Below the pieces are notes generated by a model. That model was not told the DNA's origin. It did not search any database and saw nothing but the letters and a program-made list of their open reading frames with translations. DNA of 64,000 nucleotides from Sporosarcina luteola (GTDB taxonomy: Bacteria > Bacillota > Bacilli > Bacillales_A > Planococcaceae), in NCBI RefSeq assembly GCF_023715585.1, contig NZ_JAMBOK010000001.1:1798001-1862000 (forward strand), given 5' to 3'. Position numbers and translations under genes: made by a program. Within the stretch, counting starts at the first letter, position 1, and every line of letters begins with the position of its first letter. Of the stretch, positions 1-7,641 are shown piece by piece.

Positions 1-477
1 GAAAACGCGCTGGATACCGCTTCGAAGAACCGTTCTATCGGTAAGATCTTCACGGACGGCATGCGCAATGTGCTCGACATGTGGATCGGCGTCGCGCCGG
101 TCGTCATGGCATTCGGTACTGTGGCGCTCATGCTTGCGGAATATACAGGCGTCTTCACGTTTTTAGGAAAACCGTTTGAACCGATCCTTTCCGTATTGGG
201 CATTCCGGAAGCTGCCGCTGCTGCACAAACGATGGTCGTCGGTTTTGCGGACATGTTCCTGCCGGTCATTCTGGCTGAAGGTTCGATCACGTCACCAATG
301 ACGTTGTTCACGATCGCAACGATTTCAGTTGTACAGCTCATTTACATGTCCGAGGTCGGCGGTTTGATTCTCGGAACGAAGATTCCTATCAATATCTTGG
401 ATCTGATCATCATTTTCCTATTGCGTACGCTGATTGCCCTGCCAATCGTTGCAGGCGTTGCACATCTATTATTTTAA
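1..477 (+). CDS. YjiH family membrane protein, C-terminal part (truncated by window edge)
   Basis: The frame is open from base 1, so this is the 3' part of a longer gene; 158 codons are visible. The product is very hydrophobic, with at least three membrane segments, and has the small-residue-rich helices and Gate (nucleoside-recognition-like) motifs of YjiH-family integral membrane proteins, e.g. GFADMFLPVILAEG and YMSEVGGLILGTKIP. Family members are presumed transporters, but the substrate is not established. It is followed by a dispersed-repeat-like element and then a terminator shared with the convergent threonine dehydrogenase gene. The family call comes from recognising the sequence; the exact function is unknown. 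Confidence 0.8.
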   Translation, partial: ENALDTASKNRSIGKIFTDGMRNVLDMWIGVAPVVMAFGTVALMLAEYTGVFTFLGKPFEPILSVLGIPEAAAAAQTMVVGFADMFLPVILAEGSITSPMTLFTIATISVVQLIYMSEVGGLILGTKIPINILDLIIIFLLRTLIALPIVAGVAHLLF

Positions 478-480
478 TTA

Positions 481-600
481 AGAAAAGCGGAAGCGACCGC
501 TTAAGCCTGACAGGCATAGGACAACCCAGCGTAGTGGCGCTTTTTGCCGCTTAAGCTGGGTTGACTTATGACCCGAAGGCCTGGTCGTTGAAGCTAGACA
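481..600. repeat. Dispersed Bacillaceae-type intergenic repeat (REP-like)
   Basis: This is a 120-bp non-coding block running from AAAAGCGGAAGCG to GAAGCTAGACA, directly after the YjiH stop. It contains inverted arms AACCCAGC (523-530) and GCTGGGTT (555-562) and two copies of CCGCTTAAGC. Its overall form resembles intergenic repeats I recognise from Bacillaceae and Planococcaceae genomes, where near-identical copies sit between genes. Only one copy is seen in this window, so repetition is inferred from recall. Confidence 0.5.
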
Positions 601-606
601 TTAACG

Positions 607-645
607 AAAAGCCGCAGATCCCAAATTGGATCAGCGGCTTTTTCA
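607..645. terminator. Bidirectional intrinsic terminator between YjiH and tdh
   Basis: The stem AAGCCGCAGATCC pairs with GGATCAGCGGCTT (one asymmetry) and is flanked by A and T runs. It sits three bases beyond the stop of the convergent dehydrogenase gene, so it can serve both transcripts. Confidence 0.75.
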
Positions 646-647
646 TA

Positions 648-1592
648 TTACGCATTCAATTTCTTTTTCAATTTCTCGAGCATATCCACAGTCATCGCAT
701 CCAAATCATACGATGTCTTGAATCCCCACTCCGCGACAGCCGCTGATGGATCGATGTGATCAGGCCAGCTGTCTGCGATCGCTTGGCGGACCGGGTCGAC
801 ATTATACGTCAATTCAAATTCCGGAATATGCTTTTTGATCGACGCTGCGATCTCGCCCGGCTCGAAGCACATCGCTGTCACATTGAACGCATTGCGGTGA
901 ATTAATTTTCCAGGATCCGCTTCCATCAAGTCGACGATTGCTTGCAAGGCGTCCGGCATATACATCATATCCATGCACGTGCCTTCCGCAATGAAGGATT
1001 CGTACTTACCGTCTGTAATTGCTTTATAGTAAATATCCACTGCGTAATCGGTCGTTCCCCCGCCCGGTTGTGCCACGTAGGAAATCAATCCCGGGAAGCG
1101 CACGCCGCGCGTGTCGAGGCCGAATCGGTGGAAGTAATAATCGCATAACAGCTCACCCGCGACTTTATTGACACCATACATCGTCGTCGGCCGTTGCAAT
1201 GTGTCTTGCGGTGTATTCAGCTTCGGTGTTGAAGGGCCGAATGCCCCGATTGAGCTAGGCGTGAAAAATTGCATGTTGAGCTCGCGAGCAGTTTCGAGCG
1301 CATTCATTAGCCCACCCATGTTGAGGTTCCAAGCAAATAATGGTTCCGCTTCAGCTTTAGCCGAGAGGAGCGCCGCCATATGCATAATCGTATCCGCGCC
1401 AAAATCCTTCGCTACGTCATGCATCTTCTTGCCATCCGTCACATCGAGGACTTTGAACGGTCCCGCAATCGGTTCAAGCGGCTGGCGGATATCTGTCGAC
1501 AACACATTCTCTTCGCCATATTCCTTTTGCAGCTTGCCTATCAATTCGGAACCGATTTGGCCAAGTGCTCCGGTCACCATGATTTTTTTCAA
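648..1592 (-). CDS. tdh: L-threonine 3-dehydrogenase, NAD-dependent epimerase/SDR type
   Basis: A 314-residue extended SDR protein. It has an N-terminal Rossmann motif TGALGQIG (residues 7-14), the catalytic YxxxK pair at Tyr139/Lys143 (MYGVNK) and active-site serines in [10 protein letters not shown]. Sequence and length match the short-chain (TDH2-like) threonine dehydrogenases that oxidise L-threonine to 2-amino-3-ketobutyrate, rather than the zinc MDR type. The start is TTG at 1592 behind AGGAGGAG. The next enzyme of the pathway, glycine C-acetyltransferase, is encoded on the same strand at 2957-4147, separated by two unrelated small genes. Together they would convert threonine to glycine and acetyl-CoA. 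A less specific NAD-dependent epimerase is the alternative. Confidence 0.85.
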   Translation of the reverse strand: MKKIMVTGALGQIGSELIGKLQKEYGEENVLSTDIRQPLEPIAGPFKVLDVTDGKKMHDVAKDFGADTIMHMAALLSAKAEAEPLFAWNLNMGGLMNALETARELNMQFFTPSSIGAFGPSTPKLNTPQDTLQRPTTMYGVNKVAGELLCDYYFHRFGLDTRGVRFPGLISYVAQPGGGTTDYAVDIYYKAITDGKYESFIAEGTCMDMMYMPDALQAIVDLMEADPGKLIHRNAFNVTAMCFEPGEIAASIKKHIPEFELTYNVDPVRQAIADSWPDHIDPSAAVAEWGFKTSYDLDAMTVDMLEKLKKKLNA

Positions 1593-1781
1593 TCCTGACT
1601 CCTCCTAATATTCAAATGTTTTTATGGAAAGGACATATTTTTAGAATAATTACATAAACCCTTTTACATCAATATAAAAAGATTATATTATGTGTGCCTG
1701 TAAAACACAACAGCTTTTCCTTCCTTAACATCTTTTCCCTTAATTTTTCTGGTATACTATAGAAAAACGCAGAGGTGCACA

Positions 1782-2438
1782 ATGTTCAGCAAATATGCCA
1801 ATTTCATTTTAATCATAATCATCAGCGCCTTGTTGGCTGTTGCATTATTTTTGTCAGGTATGCAGATATGGCTCGTTTTCACGATTATTATGGCGTTCAC
1901 ATTCATTTTGACGATGGGCTATCCATTCTATATCATCTACAGATCGAAAAGTTTAAAACTGATCGACCGTTATTTGGCAAATCACCGGAGTAAACCGATC
2001 TTCAGCTATGCATATGCTTTGGCCCATGGAACGGACAAGGAGATCATCGAGTCACTGAAGAAGATCTTGAAATCCTATCCTCAAGCGGAAGTGCAAGATA
2101 TCTATAATGCCAATCTATTAGTGTTCCAGAAGGATTGGAGGCGTTTGATCGACACTTCGAAGTCGATGGCGACGGCTTTCTACCGTGATTATTATGCGGG
2201 TATCGGGTATACAATGAGTAATAATAAGGAGAAGTCTTCCGAATCGTTATCGAAGGTGGGGACTCCGTGGATGGTCCATTCCTTGAAAGCGGTCATTGCC
2301 TTGAAGCAGGGACAGAGGGATTTATTCCAAAAAGAAGCGGCGCTGGCGACGAAACAGGCAGTCGGCATGCAGCGCTATGTTCTCCATCATATGTTGAAGC
2401 GAATGGCGGAGGACGTTTTTCCCGCCGAAGAGTTGTAA
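1782..2438 (+). CDS. Membrane-anchored protein of unknown function
   Basis: A 218-residue protein that I do not recognise by family. Residues 6-27 and 30-52 form two hydrophobic segments (FILIIIISALLAVALFLSG, then a second helix rich in I, F, M), followed by a soluble basic alpha-helical region of about 160 residues with possible TPR-like helix pairs (YRDYYAGIGYTMSNNKEKSS). The likely topology is a short hairpin anchor with a cytoplasmic C-terminal domain. The ATG start follows GAGGTG, with a TATACT -10-like box at 1753-1758. It lies between the two threonine-degradation genes but on the opposite strand, so it is probably not part of that pathway. Confidence 0.7.
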   Translation: MFSKYANFILIIIISALLAVALFLSGMQIWLVFTIIMAFTFILTMGYPFYIIYRSKSLKLIDRYLANHRSKPIFSYAYALAHGTDKEIIESLKKILKSYPQAEVQDIYNANLLVFQKDWRRLIDTSKSMATAFYRDYYAGIGYTMSNNKEKSSESLSKVGTPWMVHSLKAVIALKQGQRDLFQKEAALATKQAVGMQRYVLHHMLKRMAEDVFPAEEL

Positions 2439-2452
2439 GTAGGAGGAGAATA

Positions 2453-2482
2453 ATGAAGAACGCAAAGAAAGCCGATCTTTAG
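2453..2482 (+). other. Nine-codon mini-ORF with strong Shine-Dalgarno overlapping a terminator
   Basis: Directly after the preceding stop there is AGGAGGAG, then ATG at 2453 and a nine-codon frame (MKNAKKADL) ending inside the terminator hairpin. The ribosome site is better than many in the window. It may be the stump of a deleted gene or chance; translation is not demonstrated. Confidence 0.2.
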
Positions 2483-2499
2483 GTAAGATTGGCTTTTTT
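2468..2499 (+). terminator. Intrinsic terminator
   Basis: AAAGCCGATCTT pairs with AAGATTGGCTTT around a six-base loop, followed by a T run. It ends the transcript of the 218-residue membrane protein gene. Confidence 0.8.
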
Positions 2500-2515
2500 C
2501 ATCTATAAAAATTGC

Positions 2516-2800
2516 TTATCCTAAAGACTTCACGAATAATTTACCGTTGAGCATTGAGCATTCCAGCTGGCCTCTCGCATCGAGGTCCGTCACAATCGCT
2601 TCCATGTACCATCGATTGTTCCCATCGAACGGCGTCAATCTTTTCAATGTCCTGTTCGACAGTTCTTCGAATGAAATGACGTCAGCCTCGCGGATGATTG
2701 TGAGCATTATCTTTTTGATCTTCTCATATCTAAACTTCACAATCGACGCTCCGGCTCTGCCATTCGATTGCAAAAGTTGGACGCTTTCGTTATATCGCAT
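2516..2800 (-). CDS. Conserved small protein of unknown function
   Basis: A 94-residue soluble protein with no signal peptide or membrane segment. It is basic in the middle (KFRYEKIKKIM), followed by a predicted helix-rich segment (SFEELSNRTLKRL) that could be a winged-helix-like fold. I do not recognise the family. A good ribosome site (AGGTGG, seven-base spacing) precedes the ATG at 2800. It is not in an obvious operon: the kbl terminator lies upstream and the membrane-protein terminator downstream. Confidence 0.6.
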   Translation of the reverse strand: MRYNESVQLLQSNGRAGASIVKFRYEKIKKIMLTIIREADVISFEELSNRTLKRLTPFDGNNRWYMEAIVTDLDARGQLECSMLNGKLFVKSLG

Positions 2801-2907
2801 TTGTGGCCCACCTTTTCAAAAGTGTTATGCTCTCTATCTATTACCCTTTTTGGCTAGAATTAATCCTACTTTCGATAAAAAAGAGTAGAAGTTCTCGTTC
2901 TTTCATT

Positions 2908-2945
2908 AAAAAACTGCCGCATCGACTCTACGCCGACACGACAGC
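2908..2945 (-). terminator. Intrinsic terminator of kbl
   Basis: On the minus strand CTGTCGTGTCG pairs completely (with G-U pairs) with CGATGCGGCAG, followed by TTTTTT. It is positioned 12 bases after the kbl stop. Confidence 0.75.
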
Positions 2946-2956
2946 TATTGTTTAGA

Positions 2957-4147
2957 TTATGAAATGACACCAAGTTCTTTTCCTACTTTTTCATAAATCG
3001 CGAGCGCTTCATCGAGCATTTCCTTCGTATGGGAAGCGATCGGCATATTGCGCACGCGCCCTTTGCCCTTCGGAACGGTTGGGAAGACAATTGACTTCGC
3101 GTAGACGCCTTCTTCGATCAACCGTTGCGAGAATTGCTGCGTCAGTTTCTCTTCGCCGATGATGCATGGCGTGATCGGCGTTTCGGAAACTCCGATATCA
3201 AAGCCGAGTTTTTTGAGGCCTTCCTTCAGATAGTTCCCATTCTCCCAAAGCTTGTCATGCAGCTCCGTCGACTCCGAGATTTTATCCAACGCGCCCATGA
3301 TGGCCGCAACGTCGCCTGCAGGCAATGCTGTCGAGAATAGAAACGGACGGGAGCGCACTTTCAGCCAGTCGATCAACGCTTGAGTCCCGGCAACATAGCC
3401 GCCGACAACGCCGATCGCTTTCGATAATGTCCCGATTTGGAAGTCGATCTCTTTTTCGAGACCGAAATGCTTCACAGTCCCTTTCCCTTTACCTGTTACG
3501 CCAGATCCGTGCGCATCATCGACATACGTGATCAGGTCGAATTCCTTCGCAATCTCAACGATTTCAGGAAGCTTCGCGATGTTGCCGTCCATTGAAAACA
3601 CGCCGTCCGTAATATACATCAGCTTGCCGTATTGGCCGGACTCCTTCGCCTCTTTCGCTTTCGCGCGCAGATCGTCCATGTCCTGGTGCTTGACGCGAAT
3701 GATCTTCGCACCGGATAGACGGCAGCCGTCGATGATCGACGCGTGGTTCAATTCATCCGATAGAATGGCGTCTTGTTTATTCATGACCGCGGAAATCGCC
3801 GCCATATTGCAGTTGAAGCCGGATTGGTAGGAAATCGCCGCTTCCGTCCCTTTGAATTCCGCAAGTTTTTTCTCAAGTTCAATATGGATATCGAGCGTTC
3901 CGTTGATTGTCCGGACAGCACCTGCACCGACGCCGTATTTTTCCGTCGCTGCGATTGCAAGCTTTTTCAAATCTTCGTCTGTCGCCAGCCCTAAATAGTT
4001 GTTTGAGGAAAGATTGATCAAATCTTTTCCGTTGATTTTAATTACTGGACCATTCGGACCTTCTACCGGGTCAATTACATTGTAGAGGCCTTGGTCGCGC
4101 AGTTCCTGTAAATTTTCCTGTAAAAACGCATCGAGAACTTTTGACAA
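2957..4147 (-). CDS. kbl: Glycine C-acetyltransferase (2-amino-3-ketobutyrate CoA ligase)
   Basis: A 396-residue PLP enzyme of the alpha-oxoamine synthase family. It cleaves 2-amino-3-ketobutyrate with CoA to glycine and acetyl-CoA, the second step of threonine degradation. Visible features are the aldimine-forming lysine in GTLSKAIG (Lys243), the cofactor aspartate in YVDDAHGSG (about 209-216) and the family signature [11 protein letters not shown] near residue 45. I chose the TTG at 4147, preceded by AAAGGAAG at good spacing, because homologues begin SKxLDAFL. An upstream ATG at 4189 would add 14 unsupported residues. The related KBL/BioF family also includes 8-amino-7-oxononanoate synthase, but a nearby threonine dehydrogenase gene favours Kbl. 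Confidence 0.9.
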   Translation of the reverse strand: MSKVLDAFLQENLQELRDQGLYNVIDPVEGPNGPVIKINGKDLINLSSNNYLGLATDEDLKKLAIAATEKYGVGAGAVRTINGTLDIHIELEKKLAEFKGTEAAISYQSGFNCNMAAISAVMNKQDAILSDELNHASIIDGCRLSGAKIIRVKHQDMDDLRAKAKEAKESGQYGKLMYITDGVFSMDGNIAKLPEIVEIAKEFDLITYVDDAHGSGVTGKGKGTVKHFGLEKEIDFQIGTLSKAIGVVGGYVAGTQALIDWLKVRSRPFLFSTALPAGDVAAIMGALDKISESTELHDKLWENGNYLKEGLKKLGFDIGVSETPITPCIIGEEKLTQQFSQRLIEEGVYAKSIVFPTVPKGKGRVRNMPIASHTKEMLDEALAIYEKVGKELGVIS

Positions 4148-4219
4148 AATGATCTTCCTTTCAAACGGTTGATGCCCCCATTTTAGCATATGCGGGCGAA
4201 ACTCGCAGAAGGAACTGTT

Positions 4220-5302
4220 TTACACGTCCATCCATTTTGAAAGTTGACGTGTTTTCTCCTCGAAGGATTTCCTGATGATTGCCTGATCGACGACTTCGCG
4301 CAACCTGTTTTCGCTATGCGCATACGCATGCATATAGCCTGTCGCGTCCATGATTTTCTCTTTATATCTACCACTGATTTCACGGATCTTCTCTTCCGCT
4401 TCCGCATCTTCCGTGCACATCGAAACGAGATCGAGAATTTCATCCAATGGACTCTCCGGATCATATTCATGCGGCTGGGTCGCGTCGAACAGGCAAACCG
4501 ACAGCTCCGGTAACAGCAGGATGTCGACGCTTTTCGGATCTAGTCCGCACCAGCCGTAGAGGACATCTATCCCCCGACGCTCCGCCTCCTTGCCGAGCGC
4601 CTTCAGCATCGTCGATTTCCCCGTCCCGGACAATCCTTTCATGAGGATTCTCCTCTTCGTCCAGCTCGTGATGGAAGGAATGAAATCACGTGCACCGCCC
4701 GGCGATAACGAGCCGGCGATCCGATGTGATACTGTCGATTTCTTACGCAGCTTCATCGTGCCGAATAGTTCTTCCTTCAAGGAAACGATCATCTGCTCAT
4801 GTTCACTCCACATCATCCTGACGATATTCACTTGCTCCCACTCGTCGTGGATTCGCAATGCTTCGGACATGGATTGCATCATTTTCGTAAATACGAGGTT
4901 TGATTCTTCCACAACATCGGTCATTTCTGTCGATCGGCTTTGCAGTTTTTCCTCGTCGTACGCGTCATAAAAGCTGATGACGTGGTGGCGGCCGCCGATT
5001 TCAGTCGGCTCGAGCGAAACGGGGTGGGATGCTTGGAGAATGAATAAGCTGATGTCTTTCACAAATATGGCATCCGTATTGTCAGGCAGGACGGGATTGT
5101 TGAAACGGTCCACGTCATAGCCCCTTTTAATGAAATATGCTGCCGCGTCGTTCAACACATTGGATATTGCATTCGACGGCGGCGCTTTCAGAAAGATCGT
5201 TTTGTCAGCGGTGGCAATCAATGTATCGTATTTGTGCGCGACCCCTCGCCCTGTATAGGCTGTCCCCATGTATTCCGTTATTGTCCCGTATATGATGACC
5301 AT
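4220..5302 (-). CDS. P-loop ATPase/nucleotide-kinase-like protein (PRK06851-type)
   Basis: About 360 residues. The C-terminal half carries a clear Walker A motif, LMKGLSGTGKSTMLKALG, followed by a domain that matches the second P-loop of PRK06851-type proteins. The N-terminal half looks like a degenerate copy of the same domain: IFLKAPPSNAISNVL sits where a GxxGxGKS loop is expected, so it probably no longer binds nucleotide there. The function of the family is not known. It lies 72 bp upstream of kbl on the same strand. The start is uncertain: the frame is open to 5383, but that stretch overlaps the terminator of the upstream gene. I give ATG 5302, although its Shine-Dalgarno AAAGG is adjacent to the codon and would fit better an ATC/ATA about three codons later. 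Confidence 0.6.
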   Translation of the reverse strand: MVIIYGTITEYMGTAYTGRGVAHKYDTLIATADKTIFLKAPPSNAISNVLNDAAAYFIKRGYDVDRFNNPVLPDNTDAIFVKDISLFILQASHPVSLEPTEIGGRHHVISFYDAYDEEKLQSRSTEMTDVVEESNLVFTKMMQSMSEALRIHDEWEQVNIVRMMWSEHEQMIVSLKEELFGTMKLRKKSTVSHRIAGSLSPGGARDFIPSITSWTKRRILMKGLSGTGKSTMLKALGKEAERRGIDVLYGWCGLDPKSVDILLLPELSVCLFDATQPHEYDPESPLDEILDLVSMCTEDAEAEEKIREISGRYKEKIMDATGYMHAYAHSENRLREVVDQAIIRKSFEEKTRQLSKWMDV

Positions 5303-5349
5303 CCTTTCCCAAATGACTACTTGCATTTCTACCATATGCCCAGACAATA

Positions 5350-5380
5350 AAAAAAAGCACGGCTTGTCTGCCTGTGCTTT
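5350..5380 (-). terminator. Intrinsic terminator downstream of yczE-like gene
   Basis: On the minus strand AAAGCACAGGC and GCCGTGCTTT form a stem followed by eight T. It lies after the repeat element, in the 5' region of the P-loop protein gene, and argues against the longest start of that gene. Confidence 0.75.
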
Positions 5381-5405
5381 CAAACTTTATTAAATACTAA
5401 TATAG

Positions 5406-5531
5406 TTGATTTCCGCTTCAGTCGGACGCTTTCCGCGGCCGAGCGGTGAGCCTCCTCAGTCGCTTCGCTCCCTTCGGGGTCTCCCCTGTCTCGCTTTCCC
5501 GCAGGAGTCGCCGACTTATGCTCCAATCAAC
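5406..5531. repeat. MITE-like dispersed repeat with GTTGATT terminal inverted repeats
   Basis: A 126-bp GC-rich block beginning GTTGATTTCCGC and ending CTCCAATCAAC, so the ends form an inverted repeat. Internal segments such as GCCTCCTC and CCCGCAGGAGTCG match a non-coding element I recognise as common between genes of Bacillus, Lysinibacillus and relatives. No coding capacity is seen. Recognition is from recall; only one copy lies in the window. Confidence 0.6.
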
Positions 5532-5564
5532 GGCTACTTGAAATCAATATGATATTTAACCAAA

Positions 5565-6203
5565 CTAATTTTCAAATAAAACCTGTTCGTCTTCCTCGCC
5601 GGCAAGTTTCAGTAGCAGCTTGCGGCATTGCGGCAATGAATAATGGACGATTTGGCCGAGGAGGAGGGCGATGATGACTGTGCCGATGCCGACCGGGCCG
5701 CCCAATAGCCAGCCAGCGATTCCGACAATCACTTCATTCATTGTCCGCACCATTTTCATGCTAATTCCGAGCTTGTCGACGAGGATGAGCATAAGGCTGT
5801 CTCGCGGGCCTGCACCGACATTCGGCGCGACGTAAATGCCGACGCCGTAAGACATGACAATGACGCCGAGCGTGAAGATGATCACTTGCGCTGTCATCGA
5901 TTCGAATTCCGGTAGCATCCAGTTGAACAAGTCAATGAATAGGCCGAGCAAGATCATGTTCAGCCAAGTCCCGAGCTTTGGCCATTGTTTCATCATAAGG
6001 GAGGTTAAAGTGATGAGGGTCAAGCCGCTGATGATGCTCCACGTCCCGATTGTCAGCCCGAAGTGTCGGGATAGGCCGATGTGCAGGACGTCCCACGGGC
6101 CTACGCCAAGGCGCTGCCCTTTGATCGTCATTGTAATGCCGAGCGACAGCACGATGACGCCGACAATAAAGAATGTCCATCTCCATATAAAAATCTTTCT
6201 CAT
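5565..6203 (-). CDS. YczE/YyaS/YitT family membrane protein
   Basis: A 212-residue protein with about five membrane helices. Typical YczE-type motifs are visible: GQRLGVGPWDVLHIGLS in the first loop and the related YVAPNVGAGPRDSLMLIL in the second half. The two G-x-GPxD loops suggest an internal duplication, as in this family. The molecular function of these proteins is unknown; some are linked genetically to lipopeptide production or transport in Bacillus. The ATG at 6203 follows GAAAGAAGAG. It appears to be a single-gene transcript, ending in the terminator beyond the dispersed repeat. Confidence 0.75.
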   Translation of the reverse strand: MRKIFIWRWTFFIVGVIVLSLGITMTIKGQRLGVGPWDVLHIGLSRHFGLTIGTWSIISGLTLITLTSLMMKQWPKLGTWLNMILLGLFIDLFNWMLPEFESMTAQVIIFTLGVIVMSYGVGIYVAPNVGAGPRDSLMLILVDKLGISMKMVRTMNEVIVGIAGWLLGGPVGIGTVIIALLLGQIVHYSLPQCRKLLLKLAGEEDEQVLFEN

Positions 6204-6291
6204 TTACACTCTTCTTTCCATGCTACTCCACCGTGGATAGCTAATTCTCTGTTCCATTGTAGCACGTGTCAAGAAGGCAAGATATATGCGA

Positions 6292-6783
6292 TTAGTCTTT
6301 TATGATGTCGTTGAAAGACGCTTCGGCAATTCGGGCCAGATCCGTCGGAGCCAGTTTCATCTGTAATCCGGGCTTTCCTGCACTGACGACAAACTGCTCC
6401 AGCTTTTCAGCAGAAGCGTCAATCACGGTCGGATATTTTTTCTTCATGCCAATCGCGGAGCAGCCGCCACGGACATACCCTGTTTCTTTCGTCAAATCCT
6501 TCAACGGCAGCATATCGAGCTTCTTCACACCCGCTGCCTTCGCGGCTTTCTTCAAATCGAGTTCTTCCGCAACCGGAATGATGAATACGAACAGCTCGCG
6601 CGGTCCGGCGATCGTCACGAGCGTCTTGTACACCGACTCCGCAGACTGCCCCGTCTTTGCAGCAACTGATACGCCGTCCAACTGCCCATCGTTTGTATCG
6701 TATTCCATCAGCTCATACGGCACTAGTTCATTTTCCAATAGCCGCACAGCGTTCGTCTTCACCGATTTCTTCTGCTTCGCCAT
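6292..6783 (-). CDS. ybaK: Cys-tRNA(Pro)/Cys-tRNA(Cys) deacylase YbaK (EbsC)
   Basis: A 163-residue single-domain protein of the YbaK/ProX editing superfamily, which hydrolyses cysteine misattached to tRNA(Pro). The conserved lysine region SVYKTLV, the core FVFIIPVAEELDLKKAAKA and the late motif GYVRGGCSAIGMKKKYPT are all present, and the length is typical. A good ribosome site (GGGAGG) precedes ATG 6783. The neighbour upstream on the same strand is an unrelated coiled-coil protein with its own terminator, so this gene is probably transcribed alone. Confidence 0.9.
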   Translation of the reverse strand: MAKQKKSVKTNAVRLLENELVPYELMEYDTNDGQLDGVSVAAKTGQSAESVYKTLVTIAGPRELFVFIIPVAEELDLKKAAKAAGVKKLDMLPLKDLTKETGYVRGGCSAIGMKKKYPTVIDASAEKLEQFVVSAGKPGLQMKLAPTDLARIAEASFNDIIKD

Positions 6784-6809
6784 TTACTCACGCCTCCCAA
6801 GAATTAAAG

Positions 6810-6838
6810 AAAAGGCCGCCATCTAGCGGCGACCTTTC
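6810..6838 (-). terminator. Intrinsic terminator of the coiled-coil protein gene
   Basis: On the minus strand AAAGGTCGCCGC and GCGGCCTTTT form an imperfect stem with a following T-rich tract, immediately after the stop at 6842. Confidence 0.6.
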
Positions 6839-6841
6839 CTA

Positions 6842-7441
6842 TCAGGCTGTCTTACTAATACTCGGCCATTCGGCAATGAACCCATTGCGCTTCCCTTCCA
6901 CTTGGATAGAGTAGGCGGAAATCGCCTTTGCAAAGCGTTTTTGTTCCAACAGTAATTCCCGTTCAACATCGGACGGGAGATCCATGGATGCCACCTTGAA
7001 CGCTTCCGCCTTTGCCCGGTTCTCTTCTGCCTCTATTATTGATTGCTCACGCTTAAGAAGGGCGAGTCTCGCTTCCGTTTCCATGATCTTCGCGGAAGCG
7101 TTTGCTGCCAGCTGTTGATCCGCGATTGTCGGTTCTTCGACGGATATCGCTTCCCTGCGGACTTCCCGCCACGCATCGATCGTCTCTTCCAATGTTTTGC
7201 CGAGAGGAAGGATGACCTGCTTCACTAGCCCGGCATCTAGCTTCTTGAACTCACGGTTTTCGGAACCTGTTTCCGGCTCCTTCTTCCCTAACAGCAGCGC
7301 TTCCAAATCATCGAGCGTCTTCTGATTCCGTCCATTGTAATCCGCCTGTCGATGATAAGCTTGTTCGGCATTTCTGCGCCGCACTGCGTCATACCGCTGC
7401 ATTTGGTCTGCAGCGGACGCGAACGTCATAACAGCATTCAT
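6842..7441 (-). CDS. Coiled-coil protein of unknown function
   Basis: A 199-residue soluble, highly charged protein. Residues about 15-60 and 115-165 are rich in A, E, K, R, L and Q in heptad-like spacing (ASAKIMETEARLALLKREQS), suggesting long helices or coiled coil. There is no signal peptide. I chose ATG 7441 because AGGAGGTG lies six bases upstream; the in-frame ATG at 7468 lacks such a site. A TATAAT box is visible near 7490 on the minus strand. I do not recognise a family. Confidence 0.65.
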   Translation of the reverse strand: MNAVMTFASAADQMQRYDAVRRRNAEQAYHRQADYNGRNQKTLDDLEALLLGKKEPETGSENREFKKLDAGLVKQVILPLGKTLEETIDAWREVRREAISVEEPTIADQQLAANASAKIMETEARLALLKREQSIIEAEENRAKAEAFKVASMDLPSDVERELLLEQKRFAKAISAYSIQVEGKRNGFIAEWPSISKTA

Positions 7442-7641
7442 TTCACTCACCTCCTGATACGTGTCCACTTTCAGTTATGAGTATTATATCCGTTTATTGC
7501 ACATGGAAACATCCAGCCAAAGGTCCAAAGTCTGATTATTCGAAAGGCATTTCAGCCTGGCTGTTTATGCCTACTTATTCGACAGTTTTTTTCTTTTATC
7601 GACCATTACTATATGAGCAGGTTTGGAATTCCACTGTCGCA

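Noticed and set aside
2516..2888. A plus-strand frame of 113 codons opposite the 94-residue gene
   Set aside because: It has no ribosome site and is the antisense shadow of the better-supported minus-strand gene.
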